Of a stretch of DNA of 50,824 nucleotides, positions 38,464 to 47,342 are shown one piece after another. This DNA is from Deinococcus radiotolerans (lineage in GTDB: Bacteria; Deinococcota; Deinococci; Deinococcales; Deinococcaceae): positions 1 to 50,824 of the forward strand of contig NZ_BMPE01000023.1 of the NCBI RefSeq assembly GCF_014647435.1, read 5' to 3'. How positions within the stretch are numbered: position 1 is the stretch's first letter; the number at the start of each line of letters is the position of its first letter. The position numbers were made by a program, and so were the translations under genes. The notes under the pieces are model-generated. The model ran no database searches. It had not been told where the DNA came from and saw nothing but the letters and a program-made list of their open reading frames with translations.

Positions 38464-39288
38464 ATGCCCAGCTACCGCAACGCGACCGTCCACGCCCCCG
38501 ACCCCTACGTGACGGACGGCACCGTCTTTTTCATGTCCGCTGAAGGTGAGTGCCTGCACCTGCCCGCCACGCCCGCCGCCGTCACCCAGCTCGCCGAGGC
38601 CCGCCGGGAGCCCGGCCACGTGACCGTGTTCGTCGAGGGCGGCATGATCACCGGCGCGCTGTCCCTGCCCGGCCGGACGCCCACCGACTACGTGTTCCTG
38701 CAGGCCGCCTACAGCGTGGCGTTCTCCGCCCTGCAGCTGTTCTCCAGCACGGAGGTGCGCGGCGCCACCTGGGCCGAGATCAGCCGGCAGTTCATGCCGT
38801 TCCAGGCGGTCCGCGACGCGCAGGGCGACCGCCTGGTGGGCACCACCCGGGACGGCCGCGTGACCGCGGTCCTGGATGACGGGCAGGGCCGCCTGCCGAC
38901 CAGCACCCGCCGCTTCCGCCTCCAGGTGCAGGGCGCGCGCGCCAACTTCTGGGGCTGGTTCCTGGACGGCCGCTACTACCCCCGGCACGAGGAGGCCAAG
39001 GCGCAGGCGTTCGCGGCCGCGATGACCACGCTCAGCGATCCGGGCACCGAGGTGCGCCTCGCCCGGTTGGAGGACGCCCTGGCCCGCCTGCTCCCGGATC
39101 TGCGCCACCTGCTGCGCGTCCTCGAAGCCGAAGCCGCCGGGAAGCCCGAGGTGCGCGACGCCCTGCAGGCGGTCGGTCGCGGCGCGCTGCTGGTCGACGC
39201 GGCCGTCTCGCAGGCCAGCGTGGCGCGGCGCCTGCTGCCCCAGACCCCTCCGGCCATCGCGCCCGCCGCAGAGCCCGTCACGGAATAA
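38464..39288 (+). CDS. Hypothetical protein, 274 aa
   Basis: AAGGAG precedes ATG 38464. The N-terminal ~190 residues are beta-rich with hydrophobic strands (HVTVFVEGGMITGALSLPGR, RFRLQVQGARANFWGWFLDG). The C-terminal ~80 form a coiled-coil-like helix (ARLEDALARLLPDLRHLLRV, LEAEAAGKPEVRDALQAVG). No family recognised. It ends at the strong shared terminator. Confidence 0.72.
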   Translation: MPSYRNATVHAPDPYVTDGTVFFMSAEGECLHLPATPAAVTQLAEARREPGHVTVFVEGGMITGALSLPGRTPTDYVFLQAAYSVAFSALQLFSSTEVRGATWAEISRQFMPFQAVRDAQGDRLVGTTRDGRVTAVLDDGQGRLPTSTRRFRLQVQGARANFWGWFLDGRYYPRHEEAKAQAFAAAMTTLSDPGTEVRLARLEDALARLLPDLRHLLRVLEAEAAGKPEVRDALQAVGRGALLVDAAVSQASVARRLLPQTPPAIAPAAEPVTE

Positions 39289-39322
39289 CCCCCGGGCGCC
39301 CCTCGAGCACTCAACCACTGAA

Positions 39323-39354
39323 GCGCCGGGCCTCCCGATCAGGAGGCCCGGCGC
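39323..39354. terminator. Bidirectional terminator
   Basis: A perfect 13-bp stem (GCGCCGGGCCTCC / GGAGGCCCGGCGC) with loop CGATCA between the converging 38464 gene and HU. Confidence 0.85.
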
Positions 39355-39370
39355 GCTGCGCTCGGCCGCG

Positions 39371-39706
39371 TTACAGGGTGTCTTTCAGGGTGCTGGCGAC
39401 CTTGAAGGCGACCTTCTTACCTGCCGGGATCTGGATCTTCTCGCTGGTGCCGGGGCGCACGCCGGTGCGGGCGGCGGTCGGGCGGACGCTCAGGGTACCC
39501 AGGCCGGGCAGGCCCACGCTCTGGCCGTTTTTCAGGCCGTCCACGATGCCGTCCACCAGGGTGTCGAAGGCGTCACCAGCCTGCTTTTTGGTCAGGCCGG
39601 TCTTGTCGGCGATCTGATCCACCAGCTCGGTCTTGGCGATCTTCGAGGTCGGGGACTTGGTGGCGGATTTTGCAGCGGCGGGCTTGCGGGTGGGGGTTTT
39701 TGTCAT
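39371..39706 (-). CDS. HU-family nucleoid protein
   Basis: 111 aa from ATG 39706. A Lys/Thr/Ala/Pro-rich N-terminal extension (~22 residues) precedes a full HU fold: [20 protein letters not shown], then [19 protein letters not shown] and [19 protein letters not shown]. The DNA-binding arm has the usual Arg/Pro pattern ([14 protein letters not shown]). The basic N-terminal extension is typical of Deinococcus HU. It bends and compacts DNA, and a plasmid-borne copy may help replication or partition. Confidence 0.93.
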   Translation of the reverse strand: MTKTPTRKPAAAKSATKSPTSKIAKTELVDQIADKTGLTKKQAGDAFDTLVDGIVDGLKNGQSVGLPGLGTLSVRPTAARTGVRPGTSEKIQIPAGKKVAFKVASTLKDTL

Positions 39707-39834
39707 GTCCGCATCCTGCGGCCTGTCCTGCACGCGCCGCAAGGCACTTTGTTCAGCGCCGGACAATCTCAGCCCGCGTGTGCCACGCGCCCCTGCCGCT
39801 GCGCTCGGAGCGGGCCGCCCGGGCCGCCCGGCGC

Positions 39835-39987
39835 TCAGCAGCCCAGGCAGGGGTCGCTGAGCTGCACGCTGATGCACTCCGGGCAGAGCTGGAGCGCGCG
39901 GCCCGTGCCGGTCACGCCCAGCGCCGCCAGCATCAGCGCGGCACCCAGCAGGAGGCGGCGGGCGGGGCTGGCCACGGTCAGGGTCAT
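39835..39987 (-). CDS. Small exported Cys-rich peptide, 50 aa
   Basis: ATG 39987. A hydrophobic signal segment ([20 protein letters not shown]) ends near RALQ; the remaining ~18 residues ([17 protein letters not shown]) contain four Cys in C-x2-C and C-x2-C pairs. It could be a secreted metal-binding or disulfide-rich peptide. It is similar in size and layout to the peptide at 17488-17640, without clear sequence identity. It lies 17 bp after the membrane protein gene. Confidence 0.55.
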   Translation of the reverse strand: MTLTVASPARRLLLGAALMLAALGVTGTGRALQLCPECISVQLSDPCLGC

Positions 39988-40004
39988 GCCCGCAGCGTAC
40001 CCAA

Positions 40005-40622
40005 TCAGCGCCGCAGGTCCAGCTGCCACTGCAGCGGCCCGGCCCCTGCGGTGCCGGTCACGCGGGTCGGCGTGACGTGCGCCTTCATGGTGCCCCACGC
40101 CGCGCCGTTGGCGTCGATCAGGTCACCGGAGAGGTACGTGCCGGTGCTCTCCGGCACCACCTCGCCCCGCATCCAGAACGTCCCTAGCGACGTGACTAGC
40201 ACGACCCGCCGCGGACTGCCCAACAGGTCCACCTCCAGCGTTAGGTCGGCGCTGCCGACCGGGCTGGTCCCGGCTCCCCGGAACGTGCCGTTGGTCAGGG
40301 CGCTCGCGACCGGCGCAGCGGCGGCCCCCTGCCCGTTCTGGCCCAGCAGGGACGGCAGAACGTAGAGGCCGCCGCCGATCAGCAGGCCGGTGAGCAGCAC
40401 CCCGCCCCAGGTGCCGGCCGAGCGGTTCGGCGCGGCCGCGACCGGCACTGCTGCCGGCAGGCCGGCCACTGCGGGCGCCGCTGGCCGAAGGAACGCGCGG
40501 CGAATCGCGGCCTTCTCCGCGGCGTGGCGGATCTCGTTGATCACCAGGAGCACACCCAGGCCGATCAGGGCATAGAGCAACTGGTAGGGGTGGTCCTGCA
40601 CGAAGCGCGCGACGTCCGTCAT
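40005..40622 (-). CDS. Hypothetical membrane protein, 205 aa
   Basis: Two membrane segments: residues ~12-30 ([20 protein letters not shown]) and ~70-92 ([20 protein letters not shown]), separated by a Pro/Ala-rich loop. The C-terminal ~105 residues are a beta-rich soluble domain ([38 protein letters not shown]). No family recognised. It probably shares a transcript with the Cys-rich peptide. Confidence 0.72.
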   Translation of the reverse strand: MTDVARFVQDHPYQLLYALIGLGVLLVINEIRHAAEKAAIRRAFLRPAAPAVAGLPAAVPVAAAPNRSAGTWGGVLLTGLLIGGGLYVLPSLLGQNGQGAAAAPVASALTNGTFRGAGTSPVGSADLTLEVDLLGSPRRVVLVTSLGTFWMRGEVVPESTGTYLSGDLIDANGAAWGTMKAHVTPTRVTGTAGAGPLQWQLDLRR

Positions 40623-40688
40623 GCGCGCAGGGTACCCGCGCCCAGGCCCGCGCCCCTGCTCATCTGCGCGCCGCCCCCGGTGGGGACC

Positions 40689-40955
40689 TCAGTCCTCGGT
40701 GGGCCAGTCCTCCGGGCAGGGCTGTACGAACGCCACGTCCAGCCAGTACTCCGCGTCGTCCACGCTGCGGCCGTCCGTGATCAGGTCGTCGCGCCAGGCG
40801 CTCCATCTTGATGCACCTGGGCGTGCGCGCGGGGTCCTTGAGGGCTGAGTCCCAGCGTTCTCCGGCGGCGGCGCGGGGGACGTTGACGGCCGCACGGCGT
40901 TGCGCTGATCGGCTCCGCTGATGTATGCGGCGAGCCCGCCACGTCGCAGTGCCAT
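40689..40955 (-). pseudogene. Small gene with two frameshifts
   Basis: The coding signal jumps frames: MALRRGGLAAYISGADQRNA in one, then NVPRAAAGERWDSALKDPAR with TPRCIKMER in a second (third-position GC very high), then WRDDLITDGRSVDDAEYWLD and VAFVQPCPEDW back in the first, ending at 40689. Sequencing errors could also explain it. No family recognised. The 200 bp beyond (40956-41156) hold at most a 49-codon frame of low credibility. Confidence 0.5.
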
Positions 40956-41156
40956 CAGGACGTGGCTCAGTTCCTGCGTGCCCTAGAGAATGGGTCAATC
41001 TGCGCTCAGTCGTTGGTCCGGCCAGTGACGCTCAGGCGGCGACTTTCACCCCGTGGGCTGCTTGCCACTGGCGAGGCCAGCGTCAGGCATTCTTGCCGCC
41101 CCTTCTCGCTCTCGGCGACAACACGGGCGTCACATGCCAGCGCTTGCCACCTCATG

Positions 41157-41179
41157 AAAAAGCCCCGCCGAAGCGGGGC
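41157..41179 (-). terminator. Rho-independent terminator of the collagen-like operon
   Basis: Read leftward, a 7-bp stem GCCCCGC/GCGGGGC with loop TTCG, followed by TTTTT. It starts 19 bp after the collagen-like stop. Confidence 0.85.
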
Positions 41180-41197
41180 ACCATTCACGACAGGTGA

Positions 41198-42724
41198 TCA
41201 GATCAGTCGAACGCGTGAGCGGGTGTCCTGCATGCCCAGCGGAATCACACTCGGTCCGGCGGGACCCTGAGGCCCCTGGGGGCCCTGCGGTCCCACTGGC
41301 CCCTGCGGACCCTGAGGCCCTTGAGGCCCTGCCGGACCCTGCGGACCTGTCGCTCCCGTCGGTCCAGCGGGACCCTGCGGCCCAATCGGACCCGTCGCGC
41401 CTTGCGGGCCAGCGGGACCCTGAGCACCCGTCAGGCCCGTGTCACCCTTCGCTCCCGTGGCGCCGACCGGACCCTGCGGCCCAACCGCACCCGTCGCGCC
41501 TTGCGGCCCAGTAGGACCCTGAGGCCCAGTCAGCCCGGTGTCCCCCTTCGCTCCAGCCGGACCGGTCGCTCCGATTGGGCCCTGTGGTCCTGGGGCACCC
41601 GTGTTGCCTGTGGCCCCCACTGGCCCTTGAGGGCCAGTCAGTCCCGTGTCGCCCTTCACGCCTGTGGGGCCGACAGGACCCTGCGGACCAGCAGCGCCCG
41701 TGTCACCTTTCGCACCCGTGTCGCCAGCTGGGCCCACAGCGCCCACCGGGCCTTGAGGCCCCGCTGCACCCGTGTCGCCTTTCGCACCCGTGGCACCGGC
41801 AGGGCCTTGCGCGCCCGTCAGCCCGGTATCCCCCTTCGCGCCCGTCGGCCCCTGTGGACCAGCAGCGCCCGCGTCACCTTTCGCTCCAGTGGCGCCCGCT
41901 GGGCCTACAGCACCCACCGGACCTTGAGGCCCCGCTGCACCCGTGTCGCCTTTCGCGCCCGTGGCACCGGCAGGCCCTTGTGCGCCCGTCAGTCCGGTGT
42001 CCCCCTTGGCGCCCGTCGGCCCCTGTGGACCAGCGGCGCCAGTGTCACCTTTCGCTCCAGTGGCGCCAGCTGGACCCACGGCACCCACCGGGCCTTGAGG
42101 CCCCGCTGCACCCGTGTCACCCTTCGCGCCCGTGGCTCCTACAGGGCCTTGTGCGCCCGTCAGCCCGGTGTCCCCCTTCGCGCCCGTCGGTCCCTGAGGT
42201 CCAGCGGCGCCCGCGTCGCCCTTCGCTCCAGTGGCGCCAGCTGGACCCACGGCACCCGCCGGGCCTTGAGGCCCCGCTGCACCCGTGTCACCCTTCGCGC
42301 CCGTGGCTCCTACAGGGCCTTGCGCGCCCGCATCGCCTTTGGCGCCCGCTGGACCCTGGGGGCCGGCAGCACCGGTCTCGCCTTTCGCGCCGGTCAACCC
42401 GGCCGGACCTTGCGGCCCCGTTGCCCCCATCTCACCCTTAGCCCCGGCTGGGCCCTGAGGGCCTGGTGCGCCGGTGGCACCCTGAGCCCCAGCGGGACCC
42501 CGCGCGCCCGCCGGTCCCTGTGCACCGCGTAGCTCTGGGAGTGTGCGGGGATCAACGAGGACCAGCTGTCCACGGCGGACGACGAGCACCTTGCCTTCAT
42601 CCTGAGCGGAGAGGGTTAAGCCTGCGGGCGTGGGGACGACGGTTTCGGCGCTCTGCTGCGCGGAGGCACTGAAGCTCAGGCCCAGCGCGAGCAGCGTGGT
42701 CAAAATCAAGGGTCGACGGGTCAT
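41198..42724 (-). CDS. Collagen-like exported protein
   Basis: 508 aa. CAGGAG lies 6 nt before ATG 42724. Signal peptide ([20 protein letters not shown]), a short globular head (~residues 24-66, [20 protein letters not shown]), then ~140 uninterrupted Gly-X-Y triplets (~67-490, types [13 protein letters not shown]) and a short tail. It should form a rod-like triple helix; GPQ and GAK/GDT triplets give charge pairs in place of hydroxyproline. The tail has no LPXTG, so how it attaches to the surface is unclear. It is last in an operon with two lipoproteins. Confidence 0.92.
   Translation of the reverse strand: MTRRPLILTTLLALGLSFSASAQQSAETVVPTPAGLTLSAQDEGKVLVVRRGQLVLVDPRTLPELRGAQGPAGARGPAGAQGATGAPGPQGPAGAKGEMGATGPQGPAGLTGAKGETGAAGPQGPAGAKGDAGAQGPVGATGAKGDTGAAGPQGPAGAVGPAGATGAKGDAGAAGPQGPTGAKGDTGLTGAQGPVGATGAKGDTGAAGPQGPVGAVGPAGATGAKGDTGAAGPQGPTGAKGDTGLTGAQGPAGATGAKGDTGAAGPQGPVGAVGPAGATGAKGDAGAAGPQGPTGAKGDTGLTGAQGPAGATGAKGDTGAAGPQGPVGAVGPAGDTGAKGDTGAAGPQGPVGPTGVKGDTGLTGPQGPVGATGNTGAPGPQGPIGATGPAGAKGDTGLTGPQGPTGPQGATGAVGPQGPVGATGAKGDTGLTGAQGPAGPQGATGPIGPQGPAGPTGATGPQGPAGPQGPQGPQGPVGPQGPQGPQGPAGPSVIPLGMQDTRSRVRLI
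41624..42307 (-). repeat. Four 171-bp repeats in the collagen-like gene
   Basis: Residues 140-367 are four copies of a 57-residue unit ([55 protein letters not shown]), with near-identical DNA in successive copies. Recent tandem duplication is likely, and copy number may vary between strains. Confidence 0.75.
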
Positions 42725-42771
42725 GACGGTCTCCTGAAGCGGAAGAGAGAATGAGGGGCGGTGTCGTTCAT
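42721..42771 (-). CDS. 16-codon upstream ORF coupled to the collagen-like gene
   Basis: AAGGAG stands 6 nt before ATG 42771. The ORF ([16 protein letters not shown]) ends in an ATGA overlap with the collagen-like start. It may couple or regulate translation of a very glycine/proline-heavy message. It could be chance. Confidence 0.4.
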   Translation of the reverse strand: MNDTAPHSLFRFRRPS

Positions 42772-42860
42772 ACGCGTCTCCTTTACGGTGATGCCCGCAC
42801 TGAAGCGGGGAAGTCGGGGTCCACTGTTGGTGCTGTTACTGCGGTGGATCGTTGAGAAGG

Positions 42861-43805
42861 TCACGGCACGGGCGCCACGATGGCCCGCGTCGCCGCGCCC
42901 GTGCCGCCCGCGGTGCGGACGCTGGGCAGCGCCAGGTCACCTGTCAGGGGACTGCCGCTGAGCACCGTGATGGTGCCCCCGATGGCGGTGGCGCGCGCCT
43001 GCACGCTGGCCCCGTTGTCGCTGAGGAGGCCCTCGAGGCTCTGCGTGACGCGCGTCTGGCTGTCACTGACCGGAATGGCGGTAAAGCTGAACGCGTACGG
43101 ATCATCCTGGGAGCTGGCCTGGAGTGGGATCTTCATGCCGATGACCATGCGGTTGGCTTCGGTGCCCGTGGCGAGCGTGCGGCCCGCCGTGCTGCTGTTC
43201 AGGACCGTGAACCCGTACGGCAGGAGGCCCAGCATGCCGGCTGGCGTGTACAGGTCGCCTTCAGGCAGGTACTGCACGGTGTCGTCCGTGTTGGGGAGCA
43301 CCTGGAGGGTTCCCGTGGTGGGATTGACCGTGCTGGCCTGAGCGGGCTGGGTGTTCAGCGCCAGCGTGTCCGCTTCAGCCGCGGTGTACGCCGGAGCGCC
43401 CGGGGCGCGGATCAGGGCGCTGATGGCCGTGTCGTGCGTGGCACTGGGGAGGCTGCCCGTGGTACGCACGCCCAGGAAACTGACGTTGTTCAGGGCGGCC
43501 GAGCTGGTCACGCTGACCACGGAGTACACGTACCGGAAGCCCGCGGTGCGGGCCTGACCGGACGGGATGATGTCCACGCTGCCCCGGCCGAGCACCCGGA
43601 CGGGCACAACCGTGCCCTGCTGGTCGCTGAGGGCCTGCTTGGCAACGGCAGAACTGAGCTTGACTGCGAAGTCGGGCGTGCCCAGACCGGTGAAGGTCAG
43701 GGTAAAGGGGTGGCCAACCGGGGCGAGGCCGGGGGATGGGAGGGAGGGTCGAGCGCACGCGCCGAGGAGCAACGTGCCCAGCAGCAGGGGAACAATTCGC
43801 TTCAT
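42861..43805 (-). CDS. Lipoprotein, paralogue of the M30-like protein's N-domain
   Basis: 314 aa. TAGGAG precedes ATG 43805. Lipobox LLGAC puts the lipid on Cys17. The body repeats landmarks of the 43814 protein: FTLTFTGLG, VDIIPSGQARTAGFRYVYSV, NNVSFLGVRTTGS, LLPYGFTVL and IGMKIPLQASSQDDPYAFSF. The two genes therefore share a ~270-residue domain. Function unknown; a cell-surface beta-sandwich module is plausible. It lies 8 bp after the M30-like gene and 136 bp before the collagen-like gene. Confidence 0.85.
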   Translation of the reverse strand: MKRIVPLLLGTLLLGACARPSLPSPGLAPVGHPFTLTFTGLGTPDFAVKLSSAVAKQALSDQQGTVVPVRVLGRGSVDIIPSGQARTAGFRYVYSVVSVTSSAALNNVSFLGVRTTGSLPSATHDTAISALIRAPGAPAYTAAEADTLALNTQPAQASTVNPTTGTLQVLPNTDDTVQYLPEGDLYTPAGMLGLLPYGFTVLNSSTAGRTLATGTEANRMVIGMKIPLQASSQDDPYAFSFTAIPVSDSQTRVTQSLEGLLSDNGASVQARATAIGGTITVLSGSPLTGDLALPSVRTAGGTGAATRAIVAPVP

Positions 43806-43813
43806 GGCCGCTC

Positions 43814-46402
43814 CTATCGGGCTCGGAAGACCGTGACGGTGAAGTCAGCGGGCGTGGGTGAGCTGACCGTGACGCCCCCCTGCTGGTTGGCGTTCACCCG
43901 TGTCCGGAGGTAACTGGTGGCGGTCTTTTCATAGGCGAGCGTCAGCGGCGCGCCGCTGGTGAGCGTCCGGGTGGCCGCGGGGAACCCCCCCAGTCCACCG
44001 TAGACCGAGCGGTAGTTCCAGCTTGGCGCGCTGAAGATCGGGGCGACGCCCGCGACAGCGTCGTCCACGTAGGTCGCCACAGCCCAGTCATTGAGCCACG
44101 TGACCGGGTCCGCGCCGATGACCCCCTGGAGGTTCGCCAGGCCCGTCGTCGTGGAGTTGATCAGCGCCGTCCAGAAACTGACTTCGGTCTGACCTGTCGT
44201 GGTGACGTACCGGTCGGCCGCGTAGCGCAGGAAGTTCCAGGCCGCGCCTCGCGCCGCAAGAGCTGGGGTCCCGGTCGGGTTCGTCCAGTAGGGTCCAGCC
44301 GTGTTGGGACCCTGGAGGAACGCGCGGTAAATCGTGAAATTCGGATTCGCGTACGTGTTGAACGCGGCCACTCGTAGACTCGCATTCGACCCGGTGGTGA
44401 GGTTCGACAGGACAATGTTCATGCGCGGTGTCAACGAGGGTGTAATGACGGTGCCGTTCGTCGCCACCGCCGTGGCTTGATAGAACGTGAGTTCCATGGC
44501 GATATCGCTGAGCCCCTCGAGCAGCCAGGGCTCTTCGAGCGGCGCGCCTGTGACTCGAACGCGGCGGGAGTTGTTGATGATCCGCCCCAATTCACGGGCA
44601 CTGGCTTGAATCGCTGAGCTGACCGCAGTGGCCACGGGGACCACGTTGCTGTTCACCGTTCCAGTAAGGTCAGCGGCTTGCAGGTAGATGATCTCGCCCT
44701 CATTGCTTCCCAGGCATGAGGTGATTGGTTGTGCATCGCGCGCATCAGAAAAACCGGTGATCCGGGTCGTACTTCCGGGTGCATTCCGCGCGTTGACTGC
44801 GGAGGTGAAGAACAACACGACGCGGTTGCCGTTGTTATCGGCATCGGTCGGGAGTCCGAAGCCGCCCGTGACAGCCGGCCAGATTTGATTCGTGAAACTG
44901 TTGACGATCCCTTGGTAATCGTTACCACCACCCTGGGGGTTGACGTCAGGGATGCCGCCGGCTGGGTTGGCGTTATCCGAAATCAGCACCACGTTCTGCC
45001 GCACGAAGCGGACGGTGCCCGTGCGGAACTCTGGCGGTGCGGTGCAGCCGGACGCAGTGTTGACGGTCACCTGATCCCCGACGGTCGGCGTGCCTGAGGG
45101 CAGCACCTGCGGCCGAATCTGATGTGCACTGGTGGGCGTCACTGGACTGGGTGAGGGCAGCGTCCACGAAGATGACGCGGCGTTCAACACGGATTCGCCC
45201 ACGGACAGACCCGTGGGGCTTGAGGCGCCCACAGAGAGCGTACCCACGGGGGCGACCGTGTTGGAGGTCGTGACCGTGAGTGATCGACTGCTCGCCGTCG
45301 ACGTGTTGAACGGAAGGATCACGTAGTCGGCACCACTGGCCCCCCCATTGAGGCAGGACGTGGCGTTGGCCGGAATCCGCGCGGTGCCCCCGACCGCCAG
45401 GTCAATCGGCGCGATGCCCCCCAGGAGCGTGCCTGTTGGCGCACTGGCGGGCCCTGCAGTGCGCACACTGCAGAAGAGGGAGCCGCTGGCGCGGGTGGAC
45501 CCAGGCAGGGTTTTGATGACCGGTGCGCCCAGGCGACCCACAGCGGCCTGGAAGGCGGCCTGGTTGCTGGGCAATTGAGCCTCGGGGGATTCCGTGATAC
45601 TGGTCTCGCTGTCCTGCACGGGCACGAAGGTGAGGGTGACGGTGTACGGATCGTCTTTCGCCTGGGCCTGCAGGGGCACCTTGATGGCCAGCGTGACCGT
45701 GCCCGTATTCGTTCCAACGGGAATGGTGCGGCTGGTTCCCGCGTGGCTCACGAAGCCGTACGGCAAGACGCTGCCGGTCTGGCCGGTGGGGAGGGTCAAC
45801 CCGCTGACGTCCGATTCGCTGTAGAGCTGGAGGGCGTCCTCCTCGCCGGAGACCAACGCGGGGGTCTGCGCGAAAACATCCTGGGTGACGGGACTGGACG
45901 GGTCGATGGCCGTCGCGAGCGCTGGCAGTTCTGCAGAGGTGTAAGGCGTGGCGGTGCCCCCGGGGTACTTCTCCAGCGTGAGGACGGCGCTGTCTCCAGG
46001 GTTGCCGGTGAGGGCCGCGCCCAGGAAGGTGAGGTTCGTGACGGCCGCCCCAGTGATGCTGACGGGGAACGTCACGTGGAGATAGCGGAAGCCCGCCGTG
46101 CGCGGTTGGCCAGGCGGGATGATGTCGGTGCTGCTGCGCACGGTGGGCGCGGTGCCGACGGTGACGCCACTGGGACTGGTGAGGGCTTGACCGGTGAGCA
46201 TGCGCGCTGACGCAGTGGGCCGGGCGCCTCCCAGGCCTGTGAACGTAATGGCGACGGGCGCCCCGAGCACGGTGCGGGTGGGGGCAGGGGTGGTTGGTGA
46301 TGGCGTGGGCGCCGGACTGACGGGGGTGGGAGGTTCGCTGGGCGTTTGTGCACAGCCGGCGAGCAGCAGGGTGGTCAGCAGGAAGAGCGCGGGAATACGC
46401 AT
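43814..46402 (-). CDS. Lipoprotein with inactive M30-like metallopeptidase domain
   Basis: 862 aa. AGGAGG precedes ATG 46402; lipobox LLAGC (Cys17). Residues ~40-290 are the domain shared with the 42861 lipoprotein. Residues ~460-800 resemble the M30 (hyicolysin) family: VVLFFTSAVNARN, GEIIYLQAADL, then ASARELGRIINNSRR and EEPWLLEGLSDIAMELTFY. In active M30 enzymes the middle block is HExxH and the last holds the third ligand Glu. Here HExxH has become RELGR (603-607): both His are lost while Glu604 and EGLSD remain. It is probably a binding or scaffold protein. Confidence 0.8.
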   Translation of the reverse strand: MRIPALFLLTTLLLAGCAQTPSEPPTPVSPAPTPSPTTPAPTRTVLGAPVAITFTGLGGARPTASARMLTGQALTSPSGVTVGTAPTVRSSTDIIPPGQPRTAGFRYLHVTFPVSITGAAVTNLTFLGAALTGNPGDSAVLTLEKYPGGTATPYTSAELPALATAIDPSSPVTQDVFAQTPALVSGEEDALQLYSESDVSGLTLPTGQTGSVLPYGFVSHAGTSRTIPVGTNTGTVTLAIKVPLQAQAKDDPYTVTLTFVPVQDSETSITESPEAQLPSNQAAFQAAVGRLGAPVIKTLPGSTRASGSLFCSVRTAGPASAPTGTLLGGIAPIDLAVGGTARIPANATSCLNGGASGADYVILPFNTSTASSRSLTVTTSNTVAPVGTLSVGASSPTGLSVGESVLNAASSSWTLPSPSPVTPTSAHQIRPQVLPSGTPTVGDQVTVNTASGCTAPPEFRTGTVRFVRQNVVLISDNANPAGGIPDVNPQGGGNDYQGIVNSFTNQIWPAVTGGFGLPTDADNNGNRVVLFFTSAVNARNAPGSTTRITGFSDARDAQPITSCLGSNEGEIIYLQAADLTGTVNSNVVPVATAVSSAIQASARELGRIINNSRRVRVTGAPLEEPWLLEGLSDIAMELTFYQATAVATNGTVITPSLTPRMNIVLSNLTTGSNASLRVAAFNTYANPNFTIYRAFLQGPNTAGPYWTNPTGTPALAARGAAWNFLRYAADRYVTTTGQTEVSFWTALINSTTTGLANLQGVIGADPVTWLNDWAVATYVDDAVAGVAPIFSAPSWNYRSVYGGLGGFPAATRTLTSGAPLTLAYEKTATSYLRTRVNANQQGGVTVSSPTPADFTVTVFRAR

Positions 46403-46548
46403 GTCGATGGGCCTCCTGGGAAGCGTGAGGCAGGGTGGATGTCAGCGCCGCGCGGATGATGGAAGCAGTGGATTCCTGATTGAGTTTAAAAACTCACACT
46501 CACAGATTTCCGACAAGAGCCAGCGCACCCGCCGGATGAAGCGTCCGG

Positions 46549-46765
46549 TCACACACTCAACTGCAGGTCCGTCCAGCCGCCCGTGCCGTACGCGTCCGGG
46601 CCGTCGCCCTGCAGCAGGCGCCACTGCCACGTGCCACCCTCGCGCGTCACGGTTGGTGCCCATCACCCCTGAGGTGCGGGGCGCATGGTACAGGGTGCGC
46701 TCCTGCGTCGAGTTGGAGTCAGCAGGTAGGGGGCGACCAGGCGTGAACAGCGTCCTGCCGACAGG
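46549..46765 (-). pseudogene. Decayed gene, W-x-W-R family, copy 1
   Basis: Two frames: TPGRPLPADSNSTQERTLYH, then after a frameshift VTREGGTWQWRLLQGDGPDA and YGTGGWTDLQLSV to TGA at 46549. The same order (TPG.RLP.DSM.T.ET.TLYHPP, then GTWHWRRLRG) recurs at 48605-48914. No named family. The remainder of 46403-46872 holds GAGTTT/AAACTC at 46482-46495 and nothing else clear. Confidence 0.55.
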
Positions 46766-46872
46766 CTAGCGGGCTGGGGTGGGCGGCGCGTCCTGCGGCG
46801 CCGGATCCGGTGCGGGCTGAGGAGCAGGGGTGGCCTGGGCCGCGGCCGGGAGGCCTTCGCGCAGCAGCTCGA

Positions 46873-47217
46873 TCAGTTCTCGGTTGGCGTCGTCGTGAGG
46901 GGACACCCTGGCAGCATGTCACCTTGAGCCTGACACCATTGCCTCAGATCTGCCGGTCGGGCGTCGGCCGTCCGCTGCGCCCGCTTGGCTTCCCAGATGA
47001 AGTGCCGGGGCAGGTACACGTCTGCCTTCCCGAAGTCGGTGGAGCCGACCTTACTCACGCCCGCCTGGTACGTGAGCCCTTCCGGTGCGCCCGGCTGCCC
47101 CGGTACCGGGCCGCCCACCAGGCGGGCCACGTCGGTGTAGTGCTCCTGGTAGGCCTGTTCTTCGGTGACCTCGAAGGCCCGGGTGCGCCATTTGGCCGCG
47201 AACTCTTGGGGATGCAT
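46873..47217 (-). pseudogene. MmeI-like restriction-methylase, N-terminal fragment
   Basis: From ATG 47217 the sequence MHPQEFAAKWRTRAFEVTEE, then GVSKVGSTDFGKADVYLP and HFIWEAKR, matches the N-terminus of large type IIL/BREX-type class I methyltransferases, including the nuclease-like 'D..yP..F.WE.K' residues. It breaks off after ~80 residues and continues in unrelated sequence to the stop at 46873. The methylase and target domains (~800 aa) are missing. It is a remnant of a lost R-M gene. Confidence 0.65.
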
Positions 47218-47342
47218 CAGGGCGCAGTATCGCGCGGGGCCCGTGCACGCGCTGCGCATCTTGCAGGGCCGCCGCTGTGCCCCTGACGGGGGCGTGAGCA
47301 GGTTCGCGCGCTGCCGTCCCCGGCCGCTGTCATGCTGCGCCC

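Noticed and set aside
37681..39318. Leftward frame of 545 codons opposite 37852-39288
   Set aside because: Antisense shadow; it would run through promoter copy 8 and lacks any recognisable domain.
41624..42307. Regular repeats that might suggest a CRISPR array
   Set aside because: Repeats are in-frame 171-bp coding units without unique spacers, and no cas gene is near.
41321..42532. Rightward frame of 403 codons, rich in Arg/Thr/Ala
   Set aside because: Exact antisense of the Gly-X-Y repeats; repetitiveness comes from the collagen codons.
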